Below, in pieces: positions 54,390-63,446 of a stretch of DNA of 64,000 nucleotides. Numbering within the stretch: the stretch's first letter is position 1; each line of letters opens with the position of its first letter. A program made the translations under genes and the position numbers. The stretch spans positions 62,001-126,000 of the forward strand of contig NZ_JALQEM010000001.1 in assembly GCF_023630705.1 (NCBI RefSeq), read 5' to 3'. A model generated the notes under the pieces. That model was given only the letters and a program-made list of their open reading frames with translations. It had not been told where the DNA came from and did not search any database. This stretch comes from Caballeronia sp. GAFFF1 (GTDB taxonomy: Bacteria > Pseudomonadota > Gammaproteobacteria > Burkholderiales > Burkholderiaceae).

Positions 54390-54680
54390 AACGGCTCCCA
54401 GGCCCGCGCGAACGCGAGCCGGCACATCGGGCAGGCGCGGCGGCCTGCGCTTTTCGAGGAAACTGCGCGAGACTTTCGCACGCTCCAATTATCCCGAAAA
54501 TGCGCGCGGCCTTCGCTTTTCGCCCACCTTTTGGACATTGCAGCCGCGCGCATCCAAAGTGCGAAAACGCGCTTTCGCCCGCAACTTCGCTGAACGCGAC
54601 GGCTAATCGTAGGATCGCCGTCGTAAGATGCAAAAACGCCGGCGCAGCGGCCGGCGTCGTTCGAAGCGTGACCTGCGCGT
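54390..54680. promoter_or_regulatory. bioA upstream region with a hydrolase terminator
   Basis: 291 bp. A perfect 8-bp hairpin ACGCCGGC/GCCGGCGT (54636-54643 and 54650-54657) followed on the minus strand by TTTTTGCATC terminates the secreted hydrolase gene. Closer to bioA is a GATAAT-like -10 and an inverted repeat GCGAAA-ACGCGC-TTTCGC (54561-54566/54573-54578). No typical BirA operator was recognised. Confidence 0.5.
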
Positions 54681-55925
54681 TCAGCGCGAGGCCGTCTGCG
54701 TGTCCGCGCTGTTGTTCTTCCAGACCACCGCGTTATCGACCGCGTAAAGCCTGCACGGGTCGCTGCTCTGCTTCTGGCAACCGGCAATGGCCACCGCCAT
54801 CGGATCGTCGCCGCCTTCGGCCCACGACCACGCGCCCGAGTCGGAGACGGCGAACGCGCGGCTCGAATACTGGCTCAGGAAATTGCGATACCCGGCGCGG
54901 CCGGCTTCATCGACGAACGGCACGGACTGCACGGCGTCGAGGCTCGCGAAATCCGTGGCGTTCGGCGCGTGCGGCTCCGCGACCTCGTACTGCACGGCGG
55001 TCGGCATGCCGACTTGCGCGAGAAACGCCTTCACGCGCGGCCACCAGATTTGCACGCCGTCGCGATCGCCCACCAGACGGTGCGCGTCGTTCTTGTAGTT
55101 GCCGAAGTCGATCATGTTCGACCGCGCGCCGTGCGAGACGAAAGCCGTGTACATCTGCGACGCGAGATCGCCCGGCCAGACCGAATCGTTATCGCCGTAC
55201 AGCCACAGCGACGGCAGGCGGACATTTTCGCCATACGCGCCGAAGGCATCGACGAGATTCTTCTGCCAGCCCGCGCATTCGTCCTGCCGCAAGCCGCCCG
55301 AGAAATTGATGAGACCGCGCACGCCCGGCGCGGCGAGCGCATCGCGCGCGCCGTAGGCGATGGTCGTCAGCCCGCCGTGCGACGTGCCCGCGACCACGAT
55401 ATGCGTCTTGTCGATGTAAGGCTGCGCGCTCATGTACTCGACGGTCGCGGCGACATCGCGCGCCTGGGCAAAACCGTTGGCTTCGACGTTGCAGCCGTGG
55501 CCCGCATAGTCGCCGCCGGAGCCCGCGAAGCCGCGGCGGTTCGGCACCACGACGACATAGCCGTGACGCACGAACTCGCGCGCGAGCGCGACCGGCCGGT
55601 TGCGCGGCTGCGCGTGCGAATCCCCGGGGAGCTTGCCGTGATTGAAGACGATCATCGGGAACGGGCCCGCGCCGTCCGGCTTGAAGACGGTGGTTTCGAG
55701 CGCGATGTCGTCTTCCGGCACCTCGATGACCGTTTCGTTCAGGCCATTCGCGACGACCGGCAGCCGCGCGTCGAGCGCATCCGGAATCTGGCTGAAGACG
55801 GGTGCCGTGAGCCCCTCGGATTGGCGGATGCCGCCGATCGGTTCGGCGTGGACGACGGACGCGACGAACGACGCCGCGAGCGAGCACGCCATGCTGCATC
55901 CGACCAACCAGGTTCTGATCGCCAT
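54681..55925 (-). CDS. Secreted alpha/beta hydrolase (dienelactone-hydrolase-like)
   Basis: 414 aa with a Sec signal peptide (MAIRTWLVGCSMACSLAASF, cleavage after VHA-E near residue 27). A prolyl-oligopeptidase/dienelactone-type hydrolase core: PMIVFNHGKLPGD (oxyanion), VVVVPNRRGFAGSGGDY, nucleophile Ser in VVAGTSHGGLTTIAYG, and LPSLWLYGDNDSVWP with the catalytic Asp. The C-terminal 80 residues are extra. Periplasmic or secreted esterase/peptidase; substrate unknown. Confidence 0.87.
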   Translation of the reverse strand: MAIRTWLVGCSMACSLAASFVASVVHAEPIGGIRQSEGLTAPVFSQIPDALDARLPVVANGLNETVIEVPEDDIALETTVFKPDGAGPFPMIVFNHGKLPGDSHAQPRNRPVALAREFVRHGYVVVVPNRRGFAGSGGDYAGHGCNVEANGFAQARDVAATVEYMSAQPYIDKTHIVVAGTSHGGLTTIAYGARDALAAPGVRGLINFSGGLRQDECAGWQKNLVDAFGAYGENVRLPSLWLYGDNDSVWPGDLASQMYTAFVSHGARSNMIDFGNYKNDAHRLVGDRDGVQIWWPRVKAFLAQVGMPTAVQYEVAEPHAPNATDFASLDAVQSVPFVDEAGRAGYRNFLSQYSSRAFAVSDSGAWSWAEGGDDPMAVAIAGCQKQSSDPCRLYAVDNAVVWKNNSADTQTASR

Positions 55926-56250
55926 CCGTGAACTCCGACCGCACTCGAATCAATGTCTTGATATGACGCGGTTCCGAAATCGCCGGTTGAAGTCACAAGC
56001 TGGCCGCGCTGCTGAGATGAGCAGTGTCGAATGCCGGGCGTTGGAGTCATGCCTCGAAAAGGCATGACAAATGGCTTCAGACTGGAAAAAACGGGTTGCC
56101 GCATTGGGCCGGGCGCGTGAATGACAGCGCCCTGACGCAAACACAGATTACCCGTTCAAAATTGCACTGCACAATAAAGGAAACCCCGTAACAGCTTAAT
56201 CTGAAAGGAGAAGTTCAGGAAATAAATACCGTCTTATTTTAAGTGACGAT
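55926..56250. promoter_or_regulatory. Intergenic region with a hairpin and an AT-rich stretch
   Basis: 325 bp with no gene. A perfect 9-bp hairpin GTCATGCCT-CGAAA-AGGCATGAC lies at 56046-56068, about 120 nt upstream of the secreted hydrolase start, so it could be in its leader. 56150-56250 is AT-rich, follows the YchJ stop codon (minus) and contains no strong terminator. Confidence 0.4.
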
Positions 56251-56670
56251 TTACTTTTCGATGGTGTCGCCGTCGATATAAATCCAGTGGCTTTCGGAAT
56301 TGCGCGTGAAACGGCTCGCTTCGTGCAGCCGATGCGCGCGCCCGCCGACTTTAAATCGCGCGACGAATTCGACTTCTTCGCGATTGCCGTCGATGACCGT
56401 GTGCCGTTTGATCTGCAAGCCGAGCCAGCGCGTGCCGTCGCCGGACGCGTCGAGATCGGGCGGACAGGTTTTCGCGTCCCATGTCGCGCGCAGATAGGCG
56501 GTGTCGCCGAGCACATAGGCCGTGTAGCGCGAGCGCATGAGTTCGATCGCGTTCGCCGGAAAAGCGCCACCTTCGATGAAGCGGCCGCAGCAGTCCGCAT
56601 AGCGCGGCGCGCGCGCGTTCGGGCGCTGCGACGGCGACGCGCCGCCGCATGGACACTCGACCGGCTTCAT
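56251..56670 (-). CDS. YchJ-family (UPF0225) SEC-C zinc-motif protein
   Basis: 139 aa. The N-terminal SEC-C-like motif CPCGG...YADCCGRFI, then the YchJ core MRSRYTAYVLGDTAYLRATW and EVEFVARFKVGG, ending SHWIYIDGD. Function unknown; small cytoplasmic zinc-binding protein. It overlaps the GST gene by 4 bp and so belongs to the same transcript. Confidence 0.87.
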   Translation of the reverse strand: MKPVECPCGGASPSQRPNARAPRYADCCGRFIEGGAFPANAIELMRSRYTAYVLGDTAYLRATWDAKTCPPDLDASGDGTRWLGLQIKRHTVIDGNREEVEFVARFKVGGRAHRLHEASRFTRNSESHWIYIDGDTIEK

Positions 56671-57275
56671 GCGTCGACTCCCGGCATCTCGACATGGCCC
56701 GGCTCATCGCGCACGCGATCCAGCCACGCGCGAATGGCCGGATAGCGCGACAGATCGAGACCCGCTTCGTCGGCCACATGCGTGTAGGCGTAGAGCGCGA
56801 TGTCGGCCACCGTGTAGCGCTCGCCGACAAGGAACGTGCGCGCCGCGAGATGCTGCTCCATCACGTCGAGCGCGCGATACGAACCGGCGGTCTTTTCGGG
56901 CAGACGCGGATCGTCGGGCTGCTTGAGAAACTCGCGGATGAAGCGCGCCACCGCGACATACGGCTCGTGGCTGTACTGCTCGAAGAACATCCATTGCAGC
57001 ACTTGCGCGCGTTCAAGGCGATCGTTCGGAAGCAGCGCGGAGCCTTCGGCGAGATAGCAGAGAATGGCGTCGGATTCGGAGAGCGTCGTCGCTTCGTCGA
57101 TGACAAGCACCGGCACCTTGCCGTTCGGGTTCAGCTTGCGGAAGGCGTCGGTGCGCGTCGCGCCCTGCATCATATCGACTTCATGCCAGACATAGGGCAA
57201 GTTCAGTTGTTCGAGCGCGAGCCGCACCTTGTAGCAGTTGCCGGACGCTGCCACGCCGTGCACGTGATAAGTCAC
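56667..57275 (-). CDS. Glutathione S-transferase family protein
   Basis: 202 aa from a GTG at 57275 (read as Met-TYHVHGVAASGNCYKVRLAL), with AAGGAG about 9 nt upstream; no ATG fits. The N-terminal thioredoxin-like domain has SGNCYKVRLALEQL, NPNGKVPVLVIDE, and SESDAILCYLAEG. The helical domain has the YTVADIALYAYTHVADEAGL cap. Conjugating or reducing enzyme, substrate unknown. Followed by an overlapping YchJ gene. Confidence 0.88.
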   Translation of the reverse strand: MTYHVHGVAASGNCYKVRLALEQLNLPYVWHEVDMMQGATRTDAFRKLNPNGKVPVLVIDEATTLSESDAILCYLAEGSALLPNDRLERAQVLQWMFFEQYSHEPYVAVARFIREFLKQPDDPRLPEKTAGSYRALDVMEQHLAARTFLVGERYTVADIALYAYTHVADEAGLDLSRYPAIRAWLDRVRDEPGHVEMPGVDA

Positions 57276-57303
57276 TTCCCGATTCTCCTTGTCATGGCGC
57301 GGC

Positions 57304-57981
57304 TCACCAGTCGAGCCGCGTGCCGTCGTACTGAATGAAGCGGCCGTTGTACTCGTCGCGCAGCGCGTGCGCCTCTGCAATGACGGCGCGCATGCCGGTG
57401 ACGCTGCGCGCCACGTCGATGGCCGCGGACGGTCCGCCCATCTCCGTGCGCACCCAGCCCGGATGCAGCGCGAGGCACGCGGAATGTCGCGACTGCACCG
57501 ATGCTACCTTCAGCGCCGAGTTGAGCGCCGCCTTGCTCGCGCGATACAGCCAGCCGGTCGTGCCGCTCGCCTCGCCGATGCTGCCCATCTTGCTCGACAC
57601 GACGGCGAGCACGCCCTGCGCGGCATCGACGAGCGGCAGCAGCACGGGCATCAGTTGCATCGGGCCGCGCACGTTAGTGTGCATGACGTGGTCGAAGTCC
57701 TCGGCGCTGATGGTCTCGACGCCTTCGGTGCGCGGGCCGTAGACACCGGACACGATGATCGCCGCATCGAGCCGCTCTTCGTCGAGCTGCCACGCGAGCG
57801 CGGCGATCTGCTCCGGCTGCGTGACGTCGAGCGAAAAGGTCTGCGCGCCCAGCGCATCGAGCGCGGAGAGGGCGGCTTTGTCGCGCGCGGTGGCGAGCAC
57901 GCGCCAGCCGTCGCGCGCATATTGACGCACGAATTCGTGGCCGATGCCGCGAGACGCGCCGAGAATCAGAGCGGTTTTCAT
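57304..57981 (-). CDS. Short-chain dehydrogenase/reductase
   Basis: 225 aa. The Rossmann TALILGASRGIGHEF at the start, LDVTQPEQIAAL, NVRGPMQLMP, a catalytic Tyr/Lys in WLYRASKAALNSAL, and Ser in AVVSSKMGSIGE. Cofactor probably NADPH judging by the ARD after strand 2. Substrate unknown. It starts 22 bp downstream of the acetyl-CoA acetyltransferase gene on the same strand. Confidence 0.9.
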   Translation of the reverse strand: MKTALILGASRGIGHEFVRQYARDGWRVLATARDKAALSALDALGAQTFSLDVTQPEQIAALAWQLDEERLDAAIIVSGVYGPRTEGVETISAEDFDHVMHTNVRGPMQLMPVLLPLVDAAQGVLAVVSSKMGSIGEASGTTGWLYRASKAALNSALKVASVQSRHSACLALHPGWVRTEMGGPSAAIDVARSVTGMRAVIAEAHALRDEYNGRFIQYDGTRLDW

Positions 57982-58003
57982 CAGTCGTCCTTTGTTGTCT
58001 GCC

Positions 58004-59197
58004 TCAAACGAGTTCGATGCCCATTGCCGTCGCTTCTCCGCCGCCGATGCACAGCGTCGCCACGCCGCGCTTTCCGCCGCGCGCGCGCAATGCGCCGATC
58101 AACGTCACGAGAATACGCGCACCCGACGCGCCGATCGGATGCCCGAGCGCGCACGCGCCGCCGTTCACGTTGACCTTGTCGTGCGGCAGGTCGTGTTCGC
58201 GCATGGCGGCCATCGTCACGACGGCGAAGGCTTCGTTGATCTCGTACAGATCGACATCGTTCGCGCGCCAGCCGTTCTTATCGAACAGTTTGCGGATTGC
58301 GCCGACGGGCGCGGTCGTGAAGAGCGCCGGCTGCTGCGCGAACGTGCTGTGTCCGACGACACGCGCAATCGGCGTCGCGCCGAGGCGCTTCGCGGTCGAT
58401 TCGCGCATCATCACCAGCGCGGCCGCGCCATCCGATATCGACGACGAATTCGCCGCCGTCACGGTGCCTTCCTTCGCGAACGCCGGCTTCAGCGACGGAA
58501 TCTTCTCGATGTTCGCCTTGAACGGCTGCTCGTCGCGATCGATCACGGTATCGCCCTTCCTGCCCGCCACCGTGACCGGCGCGATCTCCCACGCGAACGA
58601 ACCGTCCTCGTTCGCGCGTCGCGCGCGGCGCAGCGATTCCACCGCGAACGCATCCTGCGATTCGCGCGAGAACGCATACGACGACGCGCACTGTTCCGCG
58701 AACGTGCCCATCAGGCGGCCTTTTTCGTACGCGTCTTCGAGGCCGTCCAGGAACATGTGATCGAGCACCTGCCCGTGTCCCATGCGCATGCCGCCGCGCG
58801 CCTTCGGCAGCAGATACGGCGCGTTCGTCATGCTTTCCATGCCGCCCGCGACCATCACGTCCGCCGAGCCGGCGAGCAGCATGTCGTGCGCGAACATGGC
58901 GGCGCGCATGCCGGAGCCGCACATCTTGTTGATGGTCGTGCAACCGGTCGAAAGCGGCAAGCCCGCGCCGAGCGCCGCCTGTCGCGCGGGCGCCTGGCCA
59001 AGTCCTGCGGGCAGCACGCAGCCCATGATCGCTTCGTCGATCTGCCCGGGGTTGAGGCCCGCGCGTTCCACTGCCGCGCGAATGGCGGCTGCGCCCAGTT
59101 GCGGCGCCGTCAGCGCGACGAAGTCGCCCTGAAACGCGGCCATCGGCGTGCGCGCGGCCGAAACGATAAGTACCGGATTATCTTGTGTCTCACTCAT
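58004..59197 (-). CDS. Acetyl-CoA C-acetyltransferase (thiolase)
   Basis: 397 aa. Nucleophile Cys93 in INKMCGSGMRAA, then GGMESMTNAPYLLPKARGG, NEAFAVVTMAAM, and the C-terminal Cys motif GVATLCIGGGEATAMGIEL. The length and motifs fit biosynthetic/degradative acetoacetyl-CoA thiolases (AtoB/PhaA type). It overlaps the carbonic anhydrase gene by 8 bp. It could act on acetoacetyl-CoA formed in leucine or ketone-body breakdown, or in polyhydroxybutyrate synthesis. Confidence 0.93.
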   Translation of the reverse strand: MSETQDNPVLIVSAARTPMAAFQGDFVALTAPQLGAAAIRAAVERAGLNPGQIDEAIMGCVLPAGLGQAPARQAALGAGLPLSTGCTTINKMCGSGMRAAMFAHDMLLAGSADVMVAGGMESMTNAPYLLPKARGGMRMGHGQVLDHMFLDGLEDAYEKGRLMGTFAEQCASSYAFSRESQDAFAVESLRRARRANEDGSFAWEIAPVTVAGRKGDTVIDRDEQPFKANIEKIPSLKPAFAKEGTVTAANSSSISDGAAALVMMRESTAKRLGATPIARVVGHSTFAQQPALFTTAPVGAIRKLFDKNGWRANDVDLYEINEAFAVVTMAAMREHDLPHDKVNVNGGACALGHPIGASGARILVTLIGALRARGGKRGVATLCIGGGEATAMGIELV

Positions 59198-59966
59198 GTT
59201 TTAGCTCCTGAATGACGCCCTGAATGACAGAAGGAACATCGCCGAGACGCGCCGCGTCGGACGCGATCACGTCGTTTTCCGCTGCGTGTGCGCCGTCGCG
59301 CTTCAGCGCGGCGAGGCACGATTGATACGTCGAATCCACTTTCTCCTGCGCGCTGATCATCATGCCCAGATTGCGCAGACGGCCGTCGTGAACGCCGTAG
59401 GTCCAGCCATGCACGGTGAGCGCCTGCCCGCGCGACCAGGCGTCGTTGACGACGGTGGTGCGGCATACGTTGAGCGTCTGCTCGATGGTGTTCAGTTCGA
59501 CGAGCCTGCGATGCCGCGCTTCGCCCATCGGCCATTCGTCGAGCAAGGCGGCGTGTTTCTCGCGCACGTCCTCGACATGGCGCAGCCAGTTGTCCGCGAG
59601 GCCCACGCGCCGGCCGACGAGCGCCGCGCCCACGCCCGAGCAGCCGTAATGACCGACGACCATGATGTGCTTGACCTTCAGCATGTCGACGGCGAACTGG
59701 ATCACCGAGAGGCAGTTGAGGTCCGAATGCACGACCACGTTCGCAATGTTCCGATGCACGAACACCTCGCCCGGCGGCAAACCGATGATCTGGTTCGCGG
59801 GCACGCGCGAGTCCGAGCAGCCGATCCACAGATACTCCGGCGCTTGTTGATGCGCGAGCCGCTCGAAGAAATCGGCGTCTTCCGCGAGCTTGCGCGTAAC
59901 CCAGTTCTGATTGTTCTCGAACAGATGAACGAGGGGATGGGTGGCTTCGTTGTGTCGGTCAGTCAT
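59190..59966 (-). CDS. can: Beta-class carbonic anhydrase
   Basis: 258 aa. Zinc ligands are Cys50, His106 and Cys109, with Asp52-Ser-Arg54 (IGCSDSRVPANQI, VVGHYGCSGVGA). Converts CO2 to bicarbonate in the cytoplasm to supply carboxylases. It is slightly longer than usual because of a C-terminal tail. The thiolase start lies inside its final codons. Confidence 0.95.
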   Translation of the reverse strand: MTDRHNEATHPLVHLFENNQNWVTRKLAEDADFFERLAHQQAPEYLWIGCSDSRVPANQIIGLPPGEVFVHRNIANVVVHSDLNCLSVIQFAVDMLKVKHIMVVGHYGCSGVGAALVGRRVGLADNWLRHVEDVREKHAALLDEWPMGEARHRRLVELNTIEQTLNVCRTTVVNDAWSRGQALTVHGWTYGVHDGRLRNLGMMISAQEKVDSTYQSCLAALKRDGAHAAENDVIASDAARLGDVPSVIQGVIQELKHE

Positions 59967-60001
59967 GTTCGTGCTTATATAGTGTTACGAGAACGCGCGC
60001 T

Positions 60002-61795
60002 TCATGCAGCGCGCGCTGATGCCTTCTCGAATCGCTCCGGATAACGGACGCAGAACCGGATGGCAGGTTCATAGGGAAAGAAATCGGCGATTTCGCCTTG
60101 CAGCAGTTGCTCCTTGTGACGCTGCCATAGCGCCGGGTCGAAGAGATCCGCGTGATGCCGCATGAACGCTTCGCGCACGCGAGGATCGCCGAGCAGGAAC
60201 GTGCCGTACGTCTCGGGAAAGATGTCGTGCGGCCCGACGCTATACCACGGCTCGCCGGACAACTCGTCTTCCTCGGTGCGCGGCGGCGGCACGCGGCGCA
60301 CGTTGCAATCCGTCAGATATTCGATCTCGTCGTAATCGTAGAACACCACGCGCCCGTGCCGCGTGACGCCGAAGTTCTTGTACAGCATGTCGCCGGGAAA
60401 GATGTTGGCCTGCATCAACTGTTTGATGGCGTCGCCGTATTCGCGGATGCCGTGGTCGATGTCGTCGGCGTGGCCGTTCCTCAGGAACAGATTGAGCGGC
60501 ACCATGCGCCGTTCGATATACACGTGACGAATCACGAGCTTGTCGCCTTCGTATTCGATCATCGAGGGCGCTTCTTTCTCCAGTTCGCGCATGAGCGCGT
60601 GATCGAGGCGCGCAAGCGGCAGCGCAACGCTCGAATATTCGAGCGTATCGGCCATGCGTCCCAGCCGGTCGTGCCGCTTCACGAGTTGATACTTGTCCTG
60701 AATCTTCTCGCGCGTGGTTTCCTTCGGCGGCGGGAAGGCGTCCTTGATCAGCTTGAAGACATACGGAAACGACGGCAGCGTGAACACGATCATCACGAGT
60801 CCCTTGATGCCGGGCGCGATGATGAACTGATCGCTCGAATGCTTCAGATGATGCAGCAAGTCGCGATAGAACAGATTCTTGCCCTGCTTTTGCAGGCCCA
60901 GCGACGTATAGATTTCCGCGTTCGGCCTGCCCGGCATGACGGTGCGCAGGAAGTGGACGTACGCGGACGGCACTTCCATATCGACCAGAAAATACGAGTG
61001 CGCGAAGCTGAAGATGATGAGCAGTTGCTGTCGCTCGGTCAGCACCGTATCGAGCGCGAGGAGGCCGCGCGGCGTATGGCGAATGGCAATGGCGAACGGC
61101 AGCAGCGAATCGCCATGAATGATGCGCCCGATGATATATGCAGCCTTGTTGCGAAAGAACAGCGACGAAAGCACATGAATCTGGAAATTCGGCGCGGGCG
61201 CGAAATCGCCGAAGGCATCGCGCAAGGATTGCATCACGCACTGCACGTCGCGCGTCAAATCTTCGAACGGCGGCTCGAGCTGAAAGTTCGTGACGATACG
61301 TTCGAGCGTCGCGGCGAGGCCGTCGGTGTCCGGGTAATACGCGCGATACGTCGGCTTCGCGGCGGGCTCGTCGTTCTCGATATATTCGGTCGAAATAGCC
61401 GGGCGCACGAAGATGAAATCGTTGTTGAAGTACGAGCGATGCAGAATCTTGCAGCACACCGAATTAAAAAACGTCTCCGCGCATTCCGGCTGCCGATGCG
61501 TCGTCAACAGGCCGATGTAATGCAGCTTGATCTGCTGCCAGACGTCGTCGTCGATATGCTCGGCATCGTATTCGTCTTCGAGACGCGCCACGCATTCCGC
61601 CACGCGATCGTCATACGACGCAATGCGCTCGCGAGCCAGCCGCGCCAGCGCATGCCAGTCGCCGCGCTCGAAGAGCGTCTTCGCTTCGATGGCGGCATCG
61701 CGAAACACGCGGTAGTGGCGATCGAACCCTTCGAGCAGCGTCTCCGCGACATCGAAGCCGATTTGCGACGAAAGCAGCTTGGGGAAATGGTTCAT
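60002..61795 (-). CDS. aceK: Isocitrate dehydrogenase kinase/phosphatase
   Basis: 597 aa, normal AceK length. The N-terminal regulatory domain is followed by the kinase part, with [29 protein letters not shown] (ATP Lys), [19 protein letters not shown] and [16 protein letters not shown]. It phosphorylates and dephosphorylates isocitrate dehydrogenase to switch flux between the TCA cycle and the glyoxylate shunt. Not linked here to aceA/aceB. It starts 39 bp after the liuR stop on the same strand. Confidence 0.97.
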   Translation of the reverse strand: MNHFPKLLSSQIGFDVAETLLEGFDRHYRVFRDAAIEAKTLFERGDWHALARLARERIASYDDRVAECVARLEDEYDAEHIDDDVWQQIKLHYIGLLTTHRQPECAETFFNSVCCKILHRSYFNNDFIFVRPAISTEYIENDEPAAKPTYRAYYPDTDGLAATLERIVTNFQLEPPFEDLTRDVQCVMQSLRDAFGDFAPAPNFQIHVLSSLFFRNKAAYIIGRIIHGDSLLPFAIAIRHTPRGLLALDTVLTERQQLLIIFSFAHSYFLVDMEVPSAYVHFLRTVMPGRPNAEIYTSLGLQKQGKNLFYRDLLHHLKHSSDQFIIAPGIKGLVMIVFTLPSFPYVFKLIKDAFPPPKETTREKIQDKYQLVKRHDRLGRMADTLEYSSVALPLARLDHALMRELEKEAPSMIEYEGDKLVIRHVYIERRMVPLNLFLRNGHADDIDHGIREYGDAIKQLMQANIFPGDMLYKNFGVTRHGRVVFYDYDEIEYLTDCNVRRVPPPRTEEDELSGEPWYSVGPHDIFPETYGTFLLGDPRVREAFMRHHADLFDPALWQRHKEQLLQGEIADFFPYEPAIRFCVRYPERFEKASARAA

Positions 61796-61834
61796 GTCGG
61801 CGTGCGCGGGTCGTGGGTCGCGGGTCGAGTCAGA

Positions 61835-62257
61835 TCATGCGGCTTTCACTCGGCGGGCGCGCTTGTCCATGCCCGCTTCGAGCAGCGCGCGGCCTTCCTT
61901 TTCGTACGCGGCGAGCTCCGCGAGCGTCGTGTTGATGTCCTCCAGTTGCCGTTCCAGCACTTGCCGATGCGCTGCGATGGTGTCCACGAAGCCGCGCAAT
62001 TGAGCGGTCGTGCCGGTCGGCGAATCGTAAAGATCGAGCAGCGTGCGAATTTCCGAAAGCGTGAAGCCGAGCCGCTTGCCGCGCAAGGTGAGCTTCAGAC
62101 GCGTGCGATCCCGCGACGAATACACGCGCCGCAAGCCGTTCGCGCCTTCGCGGCGCGGCGCGAGCAGACCCTGATCTTCGTAGAAGCGTATGGCGCGAGG
62201 CGTGATGTCGAATTCGCGCGCCAGTTCGGTGATCGAGAAATGCGTGGGCTGAGTCAT
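61835..62257 (-). CDS. liuR: MerR-family regulator, LiuR type
   Basis: 140 aa. The MerR winged helix-turn-helix begins HFSITELAREFDITPRAIRF with YEDQGLLAPRREG; a long dimerisation coiled coil follows, and there is no metal-binding Cys tail. The sequence fits LiuR regulators that control branched-chain amino acid and acyl-CoA degradation genes in proteobacteria. A candidate operator lies upstream (62298-62317). It is divergent from an MBL-fold gene, which it may control. Confidence 0.8.
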   Translation of the reverse strand: MTQPTHFSITELAREFDITPRAIRFYEDQGLLAPRREGANGLRRVYSSRDRTRLKLTLRGKRLGFTLSEIRTLLDLYDSPTGTTAQLRGFVDTIAAHRQVLERQLEDINTTLAELAAYEKEGRALLEAGMDKRARRVKAA

Positions 62258-62297
62258 CGGGAAAGCGCCGCGCGCCAGAGCGCGTCCAACGTTAGAA

Positions 62298-62317
62298 TGA
62301 CGTTTACGTTATCGTCA
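62298..62317. promoter_or_regulatory. Candidate LiuR operator between liuR and the MBL-fold gene
   Basis: An exact inverted repeat TGACG (62298-62302) and CGTCA (62313-62317) with a TTTACGTTAT centre. The TTGACG/ACGT half-site pattern resembles the published LiuR recognition motif. Its position between two divergent genes suits control of both. Confidence 0.5.
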
Positions 62318-62363
62318 ACTTCGCCGGATTGCAACGCGGCGCAAACCCTCAGAGCACCGACCG

Positions 62364-63437
62364 ATGAACGCACTCGAACATCAGCTCGAATATGTCTTTG
62401 CCGACGAACTGCCCGCGCCCGGCGGCGCGAAAGAGGTGGCGCCCGGCGTCTACTGGCTGCGCATGCCGCTGCCGTTCGCGCTGGATCACATCAACCTCTG
62501 GCTGTTGCGCGATGAGATCGACGGCGTGAAAGGCTGGACCGTGATCGATTGCGGCATCTCGAACGAGAGCATTCGCGCGAACTGGGAACGCGTGTTCGAT
62601 ACGGTGCTCGACGGGCAGCCGGTGCTGCGCGTGATCGTCACGCATTGCCATCCGGATCATCTGGGACTGGCGGACTGGATCTGTCAGGGCGGAGACAAGA
62701 AACGCTGGAACGTGCGGCTGTGGATCTCGCTCGGCGAATACGCGATGGGCCGCGTGATGGCCGCGGGCGACGGCTCCAACGCGGGTGGCGAGCGCGCGGC
62801 GCAGCACTTCGCGGCGCACGGCCTGACAGACCCGGCATCGCTCGATGCGCTCAGGAAGCGCGACAGCTATTACCCGACGCTCGTGCCTTCGATGCCGCGC
62901 GAATTCCGCCGCATCCGCGACGGCGACCGGCTGCGCATCGGTGCGCGTGAGTGGGAAGTCGTGACGGGCTACGGCCATTCGCCGGAGCATGTTGCGCTTT
63001 ATTGCGCGGCCGACGAGCTGCTCATTTCCGGCGACATGGTGCTGCCGCGCATCTCGACGAACGTGTCGGTGTTCGCCATCGAGCCGGAAGGCAATCCGCT
63101 CGCGCTGTATCTGGAATCGCTCGCGCGTTATGAAACGATGCCCGCCGATGTGCTCGCTTTGCCGTCGCACGGCAAGCCGTTTCGCGGCGTGAAGACGCGC
63201 ATCGCGCAGCTTCGCGAGCATCATCGGGCGCGGCTTGCGGAAGTACGCGAGGCGTGCGCGGCGAAACCGTGCAGCGCCGCCGACATCGTGCCGATCATGT
63301 TCAAGCGCGCGCTCGACATCCATCAGATGACGTTCGCGCTTGGCGAGGCGCTCGCGCATCTGAACTTGCTGTGGCTCGACGGCACGCTCGCGCGCCGGAC
63401 CGGCGATGACGGAGTCATCCGCTTCTCGCCGGCCTGA
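62364..63437 (+). CDS. MBL-fold metallohydrolase
   Basis: 357 aa. Zinc motif THCHPDHLG (His94, His96, Asp98, His99), then GHSPEHVALYCAADELLISG with His and Asp ligands, and a C-terminal winged domain ending HLNLLWLDGTL. Similar to MBL proteins linked to LiuR regulons and to acyl-CoA or glyoxalase-type hydrolases. Its divergent pairing with liuR suggests a role in organic-acid or branched-chain degradation; the substrate is inferred only. Confidence 0.87.
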   Translation: MNALEHQLEYVFADELPAPGGAKEVAPGVYWLRMPLPFALDHINLWLLRDEIDGVKGWTVIDCGISNESIRANWERVFDTVLDGQPVLRVIVTHCHPDHLGLADWICQGGDKKRWNVRLWISLGEYAMGRVMAAGDGSNAGGERAAQHFAAHGLTDPASLDALRKRDSYYPTLVPSMPREFRRIRDGDRLRIGAREWEVVTGYGHSPEHVALYCAADELLISGDMVLPRISTNVSVFAIEPEGNPLALYLESLARYETMPADVLALPSHGKPFRGVKTRIAQLREHHRARLAEVREACAAKPCSAADIVPIMFKRALDIHQMTFALGEALAHLNLLWLDGTLARRTGDDGVIRFSPA

Positions 63438-63446
63438 AGGACCGCG

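Noticed and set aside
60152-62515. A 787-codon plus-strand open frame.
   Set aside because: It is antisense to aceK and liuR, both strongly supported; composition is Arg/His-rich shadow sequence.
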